Shown piece after piece: positions 32,851 to 40,110 of a DNA stretch of 40,110 nucleotides. The notes beneath the pieces are model-generated. The model had not been told where the DNA came from. It made no database searches and saw only the letters and a program-made list of their open reading frames with translations. This DNA comes from Crocinitomicaceae bacterium. Its GTDB lineage: Bacteria > Bacteroidota > Bacteroidia > Flavobacteriales_D > Crocinitomicaceae. The DNA lies in the NCBI GenBank assembly GCA_022425625.1, contig JAKMFD010000161.1:1-40110 (forward strand). The letters are read 5' to 3'. A program made the translations under genes and the position numbers. The number at the start of each line of letters is the position of its first letter. Positions within the stretch are counted from its first letter, which is position 1.

Positions 32851-35199
32851 TTAAAGTCTAGTCACTTTCATACGACTATCGCCTATAGCTATAAAATAAA
32901 TACCACTTGAATATTTTTCTAGCTCTATGTCAAAGGCGGCGCCATGCATTGTCCCTTTTTCCATTTCTACTCCTGCCGCGTTTCTTAAAATATATTGAGT
33001 TCCTGATATAAAACCCTCCACCTTACAAGAACCATTCGTGGGATTGGGGTAAATTGATATGCCGCTATTACCGTCGAATTCATTGACTGAACTGTATTCC
33101 GCTACTTGAAATAAATCTATAGCCGCTTCAGTAACATTTGGGTTTTCATCAAAATCTGAAACTTGAAAGGAAACAATAATATTTGACAAATCTAAACCGG
33201 TTAAATAAAAGACTTTAAAACCCCAAGTCATTTGGTCATTTTGAGGAGGGATTAGCTCAACAATTTGGTTTGTTCCGTCACTGAATGTAATCGTCAAGGT
33301 ATCATCAATCGCTCCAGGTCCATGATTACAATAATAATCCATATAGAGTAAAATAACGGGGTCTGAGTAATTTAAGGTAAGATTCATAGGTGGTGAAGTT
33401 AGCGTAGTCACCCCACTATCAACATCATCAAAATCCGCATCTTCATTGTCAGAATTCCCTGTAACAAAAGCAAAAGAACCACAGTCCGAATCAAAGTCAC
33501 CATCCATAACTGTGTTATCTGTTGGGTTTGGTATAGCTCTTTCCCACATTCCTGTTGAGGCATCACCAGATACAGTCCAATCAAAGTCGAATGTAAAGTC
33601 ATCATAATATCCTTCTTGTAAAACAATGGTTAACAAACCTGTAGTTGCATCAATCTCCACATTTTCGCAATAAGTTATAAAACCCCATTTTCCTACATAC
33701 ACATCATGTATATCCTCATAAAACAACGGTAAAACCTCTTGTCCTAACCCGTTACTCTCACCTTCGTAGGTAATTAATGGATGTACCAATTTTATTTTTG
33801 CATTTTGAATTGGATTTCCAGCATTATCTATAACCGCTATATTGATATTAAATGGCTCAATAGGCACCATTGCAACATCTTGGACCGTAATATTATCTTG
33901 CAACAAATTCACAGGGATTGTTTGTGTTTCATAACCCACCTTAAAATATGTAACGTTAAAAGTACCACCGGATGAAAATCCACTTGCATAATCACCCATA
34001 CTATTTGAACGTTCCTCTTGATTGTTTCCTGGAATACTTATTGAGACATTATCAATTGGATCTAATGTAGCTTGATTGAATATATTCCCTTCAAGATATG
34101 CCGCCCTCTGATAATCAGGTTGCAGGACAAACAATCCCTCAGTTCTATCCGAGGCTAGTATGTTTCCAGACGGTAAAAAAGGATATACACCCCAACTTCC
34201 ATCAAAGGTTGGTGTTTGTTCAGGATATGTATCATAGCTAGCCAATTCAATAAGATTATTAGGATATTGTGCATCATGAATAGTTATGCCATCCGCATAA
34301 TAACTCGTAACGAGATAATCGTTTAGTACAAAGGTATTATGGGGTATGACATTTTGACCAGGGGAACTCTGCACGCGATCCAATTCTACGATATTATTTA
34401 CATCCGTAATATCATAAGCTGCTATAAAAGCATCGGGAACTTCATCTGTAGTGTAAACAACCTCTCGATTGTCAGAAGGCCAAATATTATGCGTAAATGA
34501 ATCCACTGTTGTTTTTGTACCCATCAATTGAGGATTTGACGGGTCTGAAATATCCACAATACTTAAAAAGCCATCATTTACATGAGCCAGATAAAGTGTA
34601 TCTCCAAAAGCTACTCCGTCATGAACATACCAATTGTCAAAGGCTCCTACAAAGGTTGGATTCATGGGCATGGCTGTTACGTCGTATATAAGAACTCCTC
34701 CTTCGCCATAATTTGCACCAAAGACATAGAGTAAACCTTGATCGTCAACATGACAATTGTGCGCTGACTCCCAAGATATTGTTTCGTCACCTGTAAAGAG
34801 ATTGGCTATTAAAACATTACTTTCAGGTAAAGGTGACATATTAATTATTGTCAAGCCTTCCTCTGCCTCCGTGCTGATGTAGGCATAATTTCCATAGACT
34901 GAAGGATCACGCCAAATACTATTTTCACCTGGTAACCAAAATACTTCAAACGGATTGGCTGGATTCGAAACGTTCATAATTGAAGTACCGTCCTCAGTAC
35001 CGACAATCGCATATTCATTACCTTGTTCGTCAACATATCCCCACACATCATTCAAACCAGTATTATGCAAGGAAACATAATCTGTTTGAGACACAAATGA
35101 TAATGCTGTTTGACCGATGGTTAACTTACAGCTAAATGATGAAATTAAAAACAGCCAAAACCATAGAACAAACCGGACATTAATTGCAGAACGAAACAT
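32851..35199 (-). CDS. Type IX secreted choice-of-anchor B family protein
   Basis: 782 residues. After a signal peptide, residues about 30-365 hold the choice-of-anchor B repeats (GLNDVWGYVDEQGNEYAIVG, TSIMNVSNPANPFEV, AYISTEAEEGLTIINMS, HNCHVDDQGLLYVFGANYG), a propeller related to LVIVD repeats. A carboxypeptidase-regulatory-like beta domain follows at about 370-430, then another beta sandwich and a jelly-roll-like region near 515-690. The end is a type IX sorting domain (GISIYPNPTNGSCKVEG to DSRMKVTRL). The protein should be exported by Sec and carried to the surface or medium by the type IX system. The function is unknown. Confidence 0.9.
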   Translation of the reverse strand: MFRSAINVRFVLWFWLFLISSFSCKLTIGQTALSFVSQTDYVSLHNTGLNDVWGYVDEQGNEYAIVGTEDGTSIMNVSNPANPFEVFWLPGENSIWRDPSVYGNYAYISTEAEEGLTIINMSPLPESNVLIANLFTGDETISWESAHNCHVDDQGLLYVFGANYGEGGVLIYDVTAMPMNPTFVGAFDNWYVHDGVAFGDTLYLAHVNDGFLSIVDISDPSNPQLMGTKTTVDSFTHNIWPSDNREVVYTTDEVPDAFIAAYDITDVNNIVELDRVQSSPGQNVIPHNTFVLNDYLVTSYYADGITIHDAQYPNNLIELASYDTYPEQTPTFDGSWGVYPFLPSGNILASDRTEGLFVLQPDYQRAAYLEGNIFNQATLDPIDNVSISIPGNNQEERSNSMGDYASGFSSGGTFNVTYFKVGYETQTIPVNLLQDNITVQDVAMVPIEPFNINIAVIDNAGNPIQNAKIKLVHPLITYEGESNGLGQEVLPLFYEDIHDVYVGKWGFITYCENVEIDATTGLLTIVLQEGYYDDFTFDFDWTVSGDASTGMWERAIPNPTDNTVMDGDFDSDCGSFAFVTGNSDNEDADFDDVDSGVTTLTSPPMNLTLNYSDPVILLYMDYYCNHGPGAIDDTLTITFSDGTNQIVELIPPQNDQMTWGFKVFYLTGLDLSNIIVSFQVSDFDENPNVTEAAIDLFQVAEYSSVNEFDGNSGISIYPNPTNGSCKVEGFISGTQYILRNAAGVEMEKGTMHGAAFDIELEKYSSGIYFIAIGDSRMKVTRL

Positions 35200-35366
35200 A
35201 TATTTTTGATTAGAAAGTTTGTTAATTATTTAACGAACAAATACTTGAAAGGTTGATTAGGAATGAAAAAAAATGGAATGTTATCATATTTTAATTGAGT
35301 CATGGGTTAAAAATAAGGTTATTAAATAATACTCTTATTTTTATAGCTGGCATCAATAGAATAAAA

Positions 35367-37259
35367 ATGAAAATTAACACCTTAGAAAAATATCAAGCTA
35401 GCTATAAACAAGGAATTGAAGAACCTGAAATATTTTGGCAAAATATTGCTAATCATTTTGATTGGAGTCAAAAATGGAATTCCGTATGCGAATATGACAT
35501 GCATGAAGCACAATTTTCATGGTTCAAAGGTGGGAAGACAAATATCACGGAAAATTGTATTGATCGTCATCTCAAAACTAAATCAAATCAAACAGCAATA
35601 ATTTTTGAGCCGAATTCACCAAAGGAAGTTGCAACGCACATCACCTATAAAAACTTGCATCAAAAAGTTTGTAAAATGGCAAATGCATTGTTATCTGTAG
35701 GCATCAAAAAAGGAGACCGGGTTGCTATATACTTACCGATGATACCCGAGCTTGCAATTAGTGTCCTGGCATGTGCAAGAATTGGAGCCATACATTCTGT
35801 TATTTTCGCTGGGTTCTCTTCTTCCGCATTAGCCGCCCGTATCAATGACTCCGAATGTAAAATTGTAATTACGGCTGATGGCGGTTTCAGAGGTAACAAA
35901 TCGATTGATCTAAAAAGCATTGTGGATGAAGCGTTAATAGCTTGTCCCTGTGTCCAAAATGTTTTGGTAGCAGAACGGACTAATACTGAAATAAGCATGC
36001 TTGCTAAACGAGACATTTATCTAAAAGATATATTATCCAAAGTATCAGATAAACACAAAGCAGAGCCAATGGATTCGGAGGACCCGTTGTTTATACTCTA
36101 TACATCTGGTTCAACAGGTAAGCCAAAAGGAATGGTCCATACGACTGGAGGATATATGGTCTACACGGCGTATACATTTAAAAATGTTTTTGCTTACGAG
36201 CCAGGTGATGTATATTGGTGTACTGCTGATATAGGTTGGATTACAGGGCATTCATATATTCTTTATGGCCCATTACTAAACGGTGCAACTTCTATTATGT
36301 TCGAAGGCATTCCAACATACCCAAACCCAGGCCGCTTCTGGGATATTGTCGATAAATTTAAAGTAAATCAATTCTACACTGCACCAACTGCCATTCGAGC
36401 GCTGGCAAAGGAACCTTTAACGTACGTCAATAAATACAGCTTAAACAGTTTAAAAGTAATAGGTTCCGTAGGAGAACCTATAAATGAAGAAGCTTGGCAA
36501 TGGTATCACAAAAATATCGGCAAAGAAACCTGTCCTGTTGTAGATACTTGGTGGCAAACTGAAACTGGGGGCATTCTAATTTCACCTATACCAAATATCT
36601 CTCCACAAATCCCCACATATGCAACTACGCCATTGCCGGGAGTGCAACCTGTTTTAATGGATGATAATGGAGACGAAATAAAAGAACTTGAAGGAGAGGG
36701 AAGGCTTTGCATAAAATCCCCTTGGCCCTCTATTGCCAGAACCATATGGGGTGATCATAAAAGATACAAAGAAACTTATTTCACAGCTTATCCAGGTTAT
36801 TATTTCACTGGGGATGGAGCCTTAAGAAATCGTGAAGGCATGTATCGAATCACCGGACGTGTAGATGATGTAATTATTGTTTCTGGCCACAACCTTGGAA
36901 CAGCTCCTATAGAAGATGCCATAAATGAGCACCCTGAAATAGCAGAGTCTGCCATCGTAGGTTTTCCGCACGAGATCAAAGGAAAAGCACTTTATGGTTT
37001 TGTTACATTAAAAACACCGGTGGAGGATACTGAAAAATTAAAAGAAGCCATTAATAAGCTTATATCGTCGAAAATAGGACCGATTGCCAAGCTGGATAAA
37101 ATTCAGTTTACAAATGGACTACCTAAAACACGTTCGGGTAAAATCATGCGAAGAATTCTAAGAAAAATTGCGGAGGGCAATGCCGGTGATTTAGGAGATA
37201 TTAGCACCTTACTCAATCCTGAGGTTGTGGAACATATTAAAAATGGTAGTGAATACTAA
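35367..37259 (+). CDS. acs: Acetyl-CoA synthetase (AMP-forming)
   Basis: 630-residue enzyme making acetyl-CoA from acetate, ATP and CoA. It has the P-loop YTSGSTGKPKGMVHTTGGYM, the acetate-pocket segment WCTADIGWITGHSYILYGPL, WWQTETGG with the acetate-contacting Trp, the hinge FTGDGALRNREGMYRITGR and VDDVIIVSGHN. The C-terminal PKTRSGKIMRRILRKIA carries the catalytic lysine that is acetylated in other bacteria. The ATG at 35367 (MKINTLEKYQ) gives the normal N-terminus; an upstream TTG at 35295 would add 24 unrelated residues. The preceding 167 nt hold no gene. The methyltransferase start lies inside its last codons. Confidence 0.95.
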   Translation: MKINTLEKYQASYKQGIEEPEIFWQNIANHFDWSQKWNSVCEYDMHEAQFSWFKGGKTNITENCIDRHLKTKSNQTAIIFEPNSPKEVATHITYKNLHQKVCKMANALLSVGIKKGDRVAIYLPMIPELAISVLACARIGAIHSVIFAGFSSSALAARINDSECKIVITADGGFRGNKSIDLKSIVDEALIACPCVQNVLVAERTNTEISMLAKRDIYLKDILSKVSDKHKAEPMDSEDPLFILYTSGSTGKPKGMVHTTGGYMVYTAYTFKNVFAYEPGDVYWCTADIGWITGHSYILYGPLLNGATSIMFEGIPTYPNPGRFWDIVDKFKVNQFYTAPTAIRALAKEPLTYVNKYSLNSLKVIGSVGEPINEEAWQWYHKNIGKETCPVVDTWWQTETGGILISPIPNISPQIPTYATTPLPGVQPVLMDDNGDEIKELEGEGRLCIKSPWPSIARTIWGDHKRYKETYFTAYPGYYFTGDGALRNREGMYRITGRVDDVIIVSGHNLGTAPIEDAINEHPEIAESAIVGFPHEIKGKALYGFVTLKTPVEDTEKLKEAINKLISSKIGPIAKLDKIQFTNGLPKTRSGKIMRRILRKIAEGNAGDLGDISTLLNPEVVEHIKNGSEY

Positions 37260-38055
37260 AATTGACCTAAGTGAATGGTTATCATTGAATAGAAAGTCAT
37301 GGGATATGCGCACTGAGATGCATATACATTCGGACTTTTATGACCTTAAAAATTTTAAAAAAGATATTCATTCACTCAATAGCATTGAACTGAACTTACT
37401 TGGTAATATTGAAAATGAATCAATTTTACACCTGCAATGTCATTTCGGGCTGGATTCTTTAAGTCTTGAAAAAAAAGGCGCTAAAGTTACCGCAGTAGAC
37501 TTTAGTCCTAAAGCGATAGCGTTGGCAAATGAACTCAAAAAAGAATTAGGTATGCAAACTACTTTTATTTGTGCTGACGTCTATGAAATTAACACTAAAT
37601 TAAATTCGAAATTTGAAACTATTTTCAGCAGTTATGGAATTGTTGGCTGGCTTCCTGATATCGAAAATTGGGCAAAAGTTATTCAAAAACAACTTGTAAA
37701 GGGTGGTCGCTTTATTTTAGTTGATTTTCATCCAGCACTTTGGATGTTTGACGATAATTTTAAAAAAGTATCCTACTCCTATTTTAATGATGAGCCATAT
37801 ATTGAAATCGAAAAAGGAAGCTATGCCAATCGAGAGAACGTGCAAGAAACGACTTCTATTTGGTGGAGCCATTCTCTTTCTGAAATCACCAGTTCCTTTT
37901 TAAAGCAAGGTCTCAAAATGACGACTTTTAAAGAATTTAATTATTCACCGTATAACTGCTTTAAAAATACAGTAGAATTTGAAAAAGATAAGTTCAGAAT
38001 AAAACATCTAGGCAAAAAATTACCCATGGTATATGCCATGGTTTTTGAAAATTGA
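37243..38055 (+). CDS. Class I SAM-dependent methyltransferase
   Basis: 270 residues from the ATG at 37243, overlapping acs by 17 nt (a TTG six codons earlier is possible). The SAM-binding core has motif I HLQCHFGLDSLSLEKKGAKV, the acidic strand VTAVDFSPKAI, CADVYEI and the catalytic-face strand FSSYGIVGWLPDIENWAKVI, then GGRFILVDFHPAL. The order of elements is that of type-11/25 methyltransferases. The acceptor substrate cannot be read from sequence. The gene is coupled to acs and precedes a PqqB-like gene by 4 nt. Confidence 0.9.
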   Translation: MVVNTKIDLSEWLSLNRKSWDMRTEMHIHSDFYDLKNFKKDIHSLNSIELNLLGNIENESILHLQCHFGLDSLSLEKKGAKVTAVDFSPKAIALANELKKELGMQTTFICADVYEINTKLNSKFETIFSSYGIVGWLPDIENWAKVIQKQLVKGGRFILVDFHPALWMFDDNFKKVSYSYFNDEPYIEIEKGSYANRENVQETTSIWWSHSLSEITSSFLKQGLKMTTFKEFNYSPYNCFKNTVEFEKDKFRIKHLGKKLPMVYAMVFEN

Positions 38056-38059
38056 ATCT

Positions 38060-39007
38060 ATGAAAAGACAAGTGACCTTAATATTGATCATTATTGGCTT
38101 TTGCCTCAACTCCTGTATTCCCAAAACAAATAAACAATCGAAGAGAAAGGGTATTGAATTAATTATTTTAGGCACTGTTCAAGATGCTGGATCTCCTCAG
38201 TTAGGATGCGAAAAAGATTGCTGTAAAGCTTTATTAAAAAGCGATTTCTCTGAACGAATGGTGGTTTCTCTTGGGCTTATCGATCATGACCATAACCAAC
38301 AGTATTTATTTGACGCCACCCCAAACATATCGATGCAGCTAGCGTATTTACAGCGTAGTTCTAAAGAATATCGAATGCCAGATGGGATATTTTTAACACA
38401 TGCACATATTGGCCATTACACAGGCTTAATGTACTTGGGGAAAGAATCTGTGAACAGCAATAATCTCCCTGTTTTTTCTATGACGAAAATGCAAGAGTTC
38501 TTAAAAACCAATGGCCCTTGGGACCAACTTGTAAAAAATGAAAACATCAAGTTAATTGCACTTGAAAATGAGAAAGTAAAAGTTCTAAATAAACATCTGA
38601 AAGTAACACCAATACTTGTTCCACATCGAGATGAATATTCTGAAACAGTAGGATATAAAATATCCGGTAATGAAAAATCTGCTTTATTCATTCCAGATAT
38701 TGATAAATGGACAAAATGGGATAAAGATATCATTGAAGAGATCGCAAAAGTCGATTATGCTTTTATTGACGGCACCTTCTTCAGTGGAGTAGAAATCGGA
38801 CACAGAGATATTGACGAGATTCCACACCCTTCTATAGAGGAATCTATCGAATTATTTCAGACGCTTTCGAAAAAAGAACGTGAGAAAATTCACTTCATTC
38901 ATTTCAATCATACAAATCCTGTTCTCGACAAAAGGAGCCAAGCTTATAGATCTATTATAAAAGAAGGATACCATATCGCTCAAAAAAATGATTCTTTTGA
39001 ACTGTAA
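38060..39007 (+). CDS. PqqB-like metallo-beta-lactamase-fold lipoprotein
   Basis: 315 residues from the ATG at 38060, 4 nt after the methyltransferase stop. The start gives the lipoprotein signal MKRQVTLILIIIGFCLNSC. The mature part opens LIILGTVQDAGSPQLGCEKD with a C-x3-CC cluster (C50, C54, C55), as in PqqB. It continues with LTHAHIGHYTGLMYLG, VPHRDEYSETVGYKI, FIPDIDKW, AFIDGTFF and IHFNHTNPVL. The canonical HxHxDH reads HAHIGH here (H114, H116, H119), so the second-metal Asp is Gly. No other pqq gene is nearby and the protein is exported. PQQ synthesis is therefore unlikely, and a hydrolase of unknown substrate is more probable. Confidence 0.85.
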   Translation: MKRQVTLILIIIGFCLNSCIPKTNKQSKRKGIELIILGTVQDAGSPQLGCEKDCCKALLKSDFSERMVVSLGLIDHDHNQQYLFDATPNISMQLAYLQRSSKEYRMPDGIFLTHAHIGHYTGLMYLGKESVNSNNLPVFSMTKMQEFLKTNGPWDQLVKNENIKLIALENEKVKVLNKHLKVTPILVPHRDEYSETVGYKISGNEKSALFIPDIDKWTKWDKDIIEEIAKVDYAFIDGTFFSGVEIGHRDIDEIPHPSIEESIELFQTLSKKEREKIHFIHFNHTNPVLDKRSQAYRSIIKEGYHIAQKNDSFEL

Positions 39008-39021
39008 GTCACCTAACTAAT

Positions 39022-40110
39022 TTATGATTTTATAAATTTTGCCAACGATACTCCATTGGAGGTAAATACCTTTATCAAGTAACTTCCTTTATTAAAGTGA
39101 CGCACATCTGTTATATATTCTGCAAAATTCATTGTTGCATTCATTTCATCGTTCACAATAACTCTGCCTGACAAATCAAGTATTTCAATTCTTGCTGAAC
39201 CGTCTATACTTCCCTCTAGCTCGATTGTAAGCTCATTTATTGCTGGATTTGGGAAGACTTTAATTACATTTTTAAATTCTGGTTCATCGAGTCCAAGCGT
39301 GAAATCAACTGAAAAATCAAATCTATGCTGACTTCCAAAGTCAGGAGGGAATATTTCTATATAACTACCTCCAACTTTTCTGAGTCTAAATGCCCCAGGC
39401 GTTTCGCCTTCAACTTGAGCCGAGTACCAAAATGACAAACCATCATCATCAGTATCTGTCAATACAATGGAATAACATCCAGGTGCCAAATCAAAAGTAT
39501 CTTTGTACTGTGTATTGTTTTGAAGTTGGCCTCTTTCAAATATCAAATTCCCTGCCCCATCAAACAATTCATAATAGTTTTCGTTTGCTCTATTATTGGT
39601 TGTAAACCAAACAAAGAAAGGTCCATCAATCATTTCAGGCGCATCGAATTTAGATGTCTTCACACTGTTTTGTAAATAATCATCGTTTCCGAATGTTCCA
39701 TTGACATTTCTCACATAAGCTGTAAAGGTCATATTTTGATCCAAATCAGTCCACCAAGCATTAGAGGTTACGGGGATCTCAACAATTTCTTCCTCCATAA
39801 ACCCAAGATTTCCTGTCCACTCAAACTCAATATTATCACCATATGTTATCCAACATTGAATCGTACAAGATGTCAAAGGCTGAGCTCCAGTATTTCTTAA
39901 TATAACTCTCGGATTAGAACATGTAGGGTTCCATTTTCTGTAATATTCATAATTACTAGGATTTAAAACCTCAGTAATGGCCGCATCATTCTGGAAATTC
40001 GGTGCCGAATAAGAAATAAGGTCGTAGGCCGCCCTGTAATTACCACCACCTTGACCAGGATCAAATCCTGGAACTTGATTAATGACATAATCAAGAGCTA
40101 CAGAATCACC
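39022..40110 (-). CDS. Type IX secreted protein, 5' end beyond the window
   Basis: The frame is open from the stop at 39022 to the window edge (362 codons plus stop), so the start lies outside. The visible part begins GDSVALDYVINQVPGFDPGQ and contains PTCSNPRVILRNTGAQPLTS. It continues through a beta-sandwich region (FEWTGNLGFMEEEIVEIPVT) and a calcium-type turn in VLTDTDDDGLSFW, and ends in a type IX sorting domain (VIKVFPNPAINELTIELEGS to VSLAKFIKS). The middle resembles the C-terminal parts of secreted PNGase-F-related proteins, which is a weak recollection. The catalytic part, if any, would be upstream of this window. Confidence 0.82.
   Translation of the reverse strand, partial: GDSVALDYVINQVPGFDPGQGGGNYRAAYDLISYSAPNFQNDAAITEVLNPSNYEYYRKWNPTCSNPRVILRNTGAQPLTSCTIQCWITYGDNIEFEWTGNLGFMEEEIVEIPVTSNAWWTDLDQNMTFTAYVRNVNGTFGNDDYLQNSVKTSKFDAPEMIDGPFFVWFTTNNRANENYYELFDGAGNLIFERGQLQNNTQYKDTFDLAPGCYSIVLTDTDDDGLSFWYSAQVEGETPGAFRLRKVGGSYIEIFPPDFGSQHRFDFSVDFTLGLDEPEFKNVIKVFPNPAINELTIELEGSIDGSARIEILDLSGRVIVNDEMNATMNFAEYITDVRHFNKGSYLIKVFTSNGVSLAKFIKS

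Noticed and set aside
35660-36016. Antisense 118-residue frame inside acs
   Set aside because: It lies fully opposite a strongly conserved gene, shows no family motifs and has no promoter; it is a shadow of acs codons.
38416-38733. 105-residue antisense frame in the PqqB-like gene
   Set aside because: Shadow of a real gene; low-complexity Ser/Phe composition.
1-40110. tRNA or rRNA genes, CRISPR array, insertion sequence, prophage or integrative element
   Set aside because: All gaps between genes are under 200 nt and none holds a cloverleaf, direct-repeat array, transposase or integrase; gene content and base composition look uniform.

Overview
The window is chromosomal DNA from a Bacteroidota member, most likely of the order Flavobacteriales (inference). 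The sequence is AT-rich. It carries proteins with type IX secretion C-terminal sorting domains (YPNPTNG and FPNPAIN motifs), a fused SecDF, a SusC/TonB-type receptor with a carboxypeptidase-regulatory-like N-terminus, a Bacteroidota-type Mur ligase, an M16 peptidase pair, and promoter elements of the Bacteroidota form TAnnTTTG. It looks like core genome. I saw no insertion sequence, prophage, CRISPR array, tRNA or rRNA, and no gene-free stretch longer than 300 bases.

Layout. 25-1999 (minus): a secreted protein built of short beta-type repeats, overlapping an NlpC/P60 cell-wall peptidase. 2122-5536 (plus): two M16 peptidases in tandem, one with the zinc motif and one without, closed by a clear terminator. 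5637-9872 (plus): dnaX, a MenE-like acyl-CoA ligase, a membrane J-domain protein and endonuclease III, tightly packed with overlaps and non-ATG starts. 9968-15086 (plus): dnaB, a conserved secreted protein, rho and a four-helix membrane protein. 15053-20032 (minus): Mpl-type Mur ligase, ApbE flavin transferase lipoprotein and a large secreted coiled-coil protein. 20122-22484: an amino-acid-oxidase-like FAD enzyme and a DUF2452 protein, convergent with yaaA. 22524-25599: a TonB receptor divergent from an MntR/DtxR-type metal regulator, with a palindromic operator between them. 25666-28611: secDF. 28724-32797 (minus): a five-gene run of GT2, HAD phosphatase, MORN-repeat protein, lipoprotein and GT4. 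32851-35199: a type IX secreted choice-of-anchor B protein. 35367-39007 (plus): acetyl-CoA synthetase, a methyltransferase and a PqqB-like metallo-hydrolase lipoprotein. 39022-40110: the 3' part of another type IX cargo gene, cut by the window end.

The most notable signal is in dnaX. The zero frame stops two codons after an A10-G tract holding A AAA AAG in exactly the slippery phase. The -1 frame is then open for another 215 codons and encodes the conserved C-terminus. This predicts a short gamma-like and a long tau-like clamp-loader subunit from one gene. The short form comes from the zero frame, the reverse of E. coli. The second notable signal is a perfect GTTAGA-N4-TCTAAC palindrome that overlaps a TAnnTTTG element in the regulator/TonB-receptor intergenic region. 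It suggests a metal-responsive uptake switch. A third is that TAnnTTTG elements lie only 4 nt before the dnaX and dnaB start codons, which suggests leaderless transcripts or later true starts.
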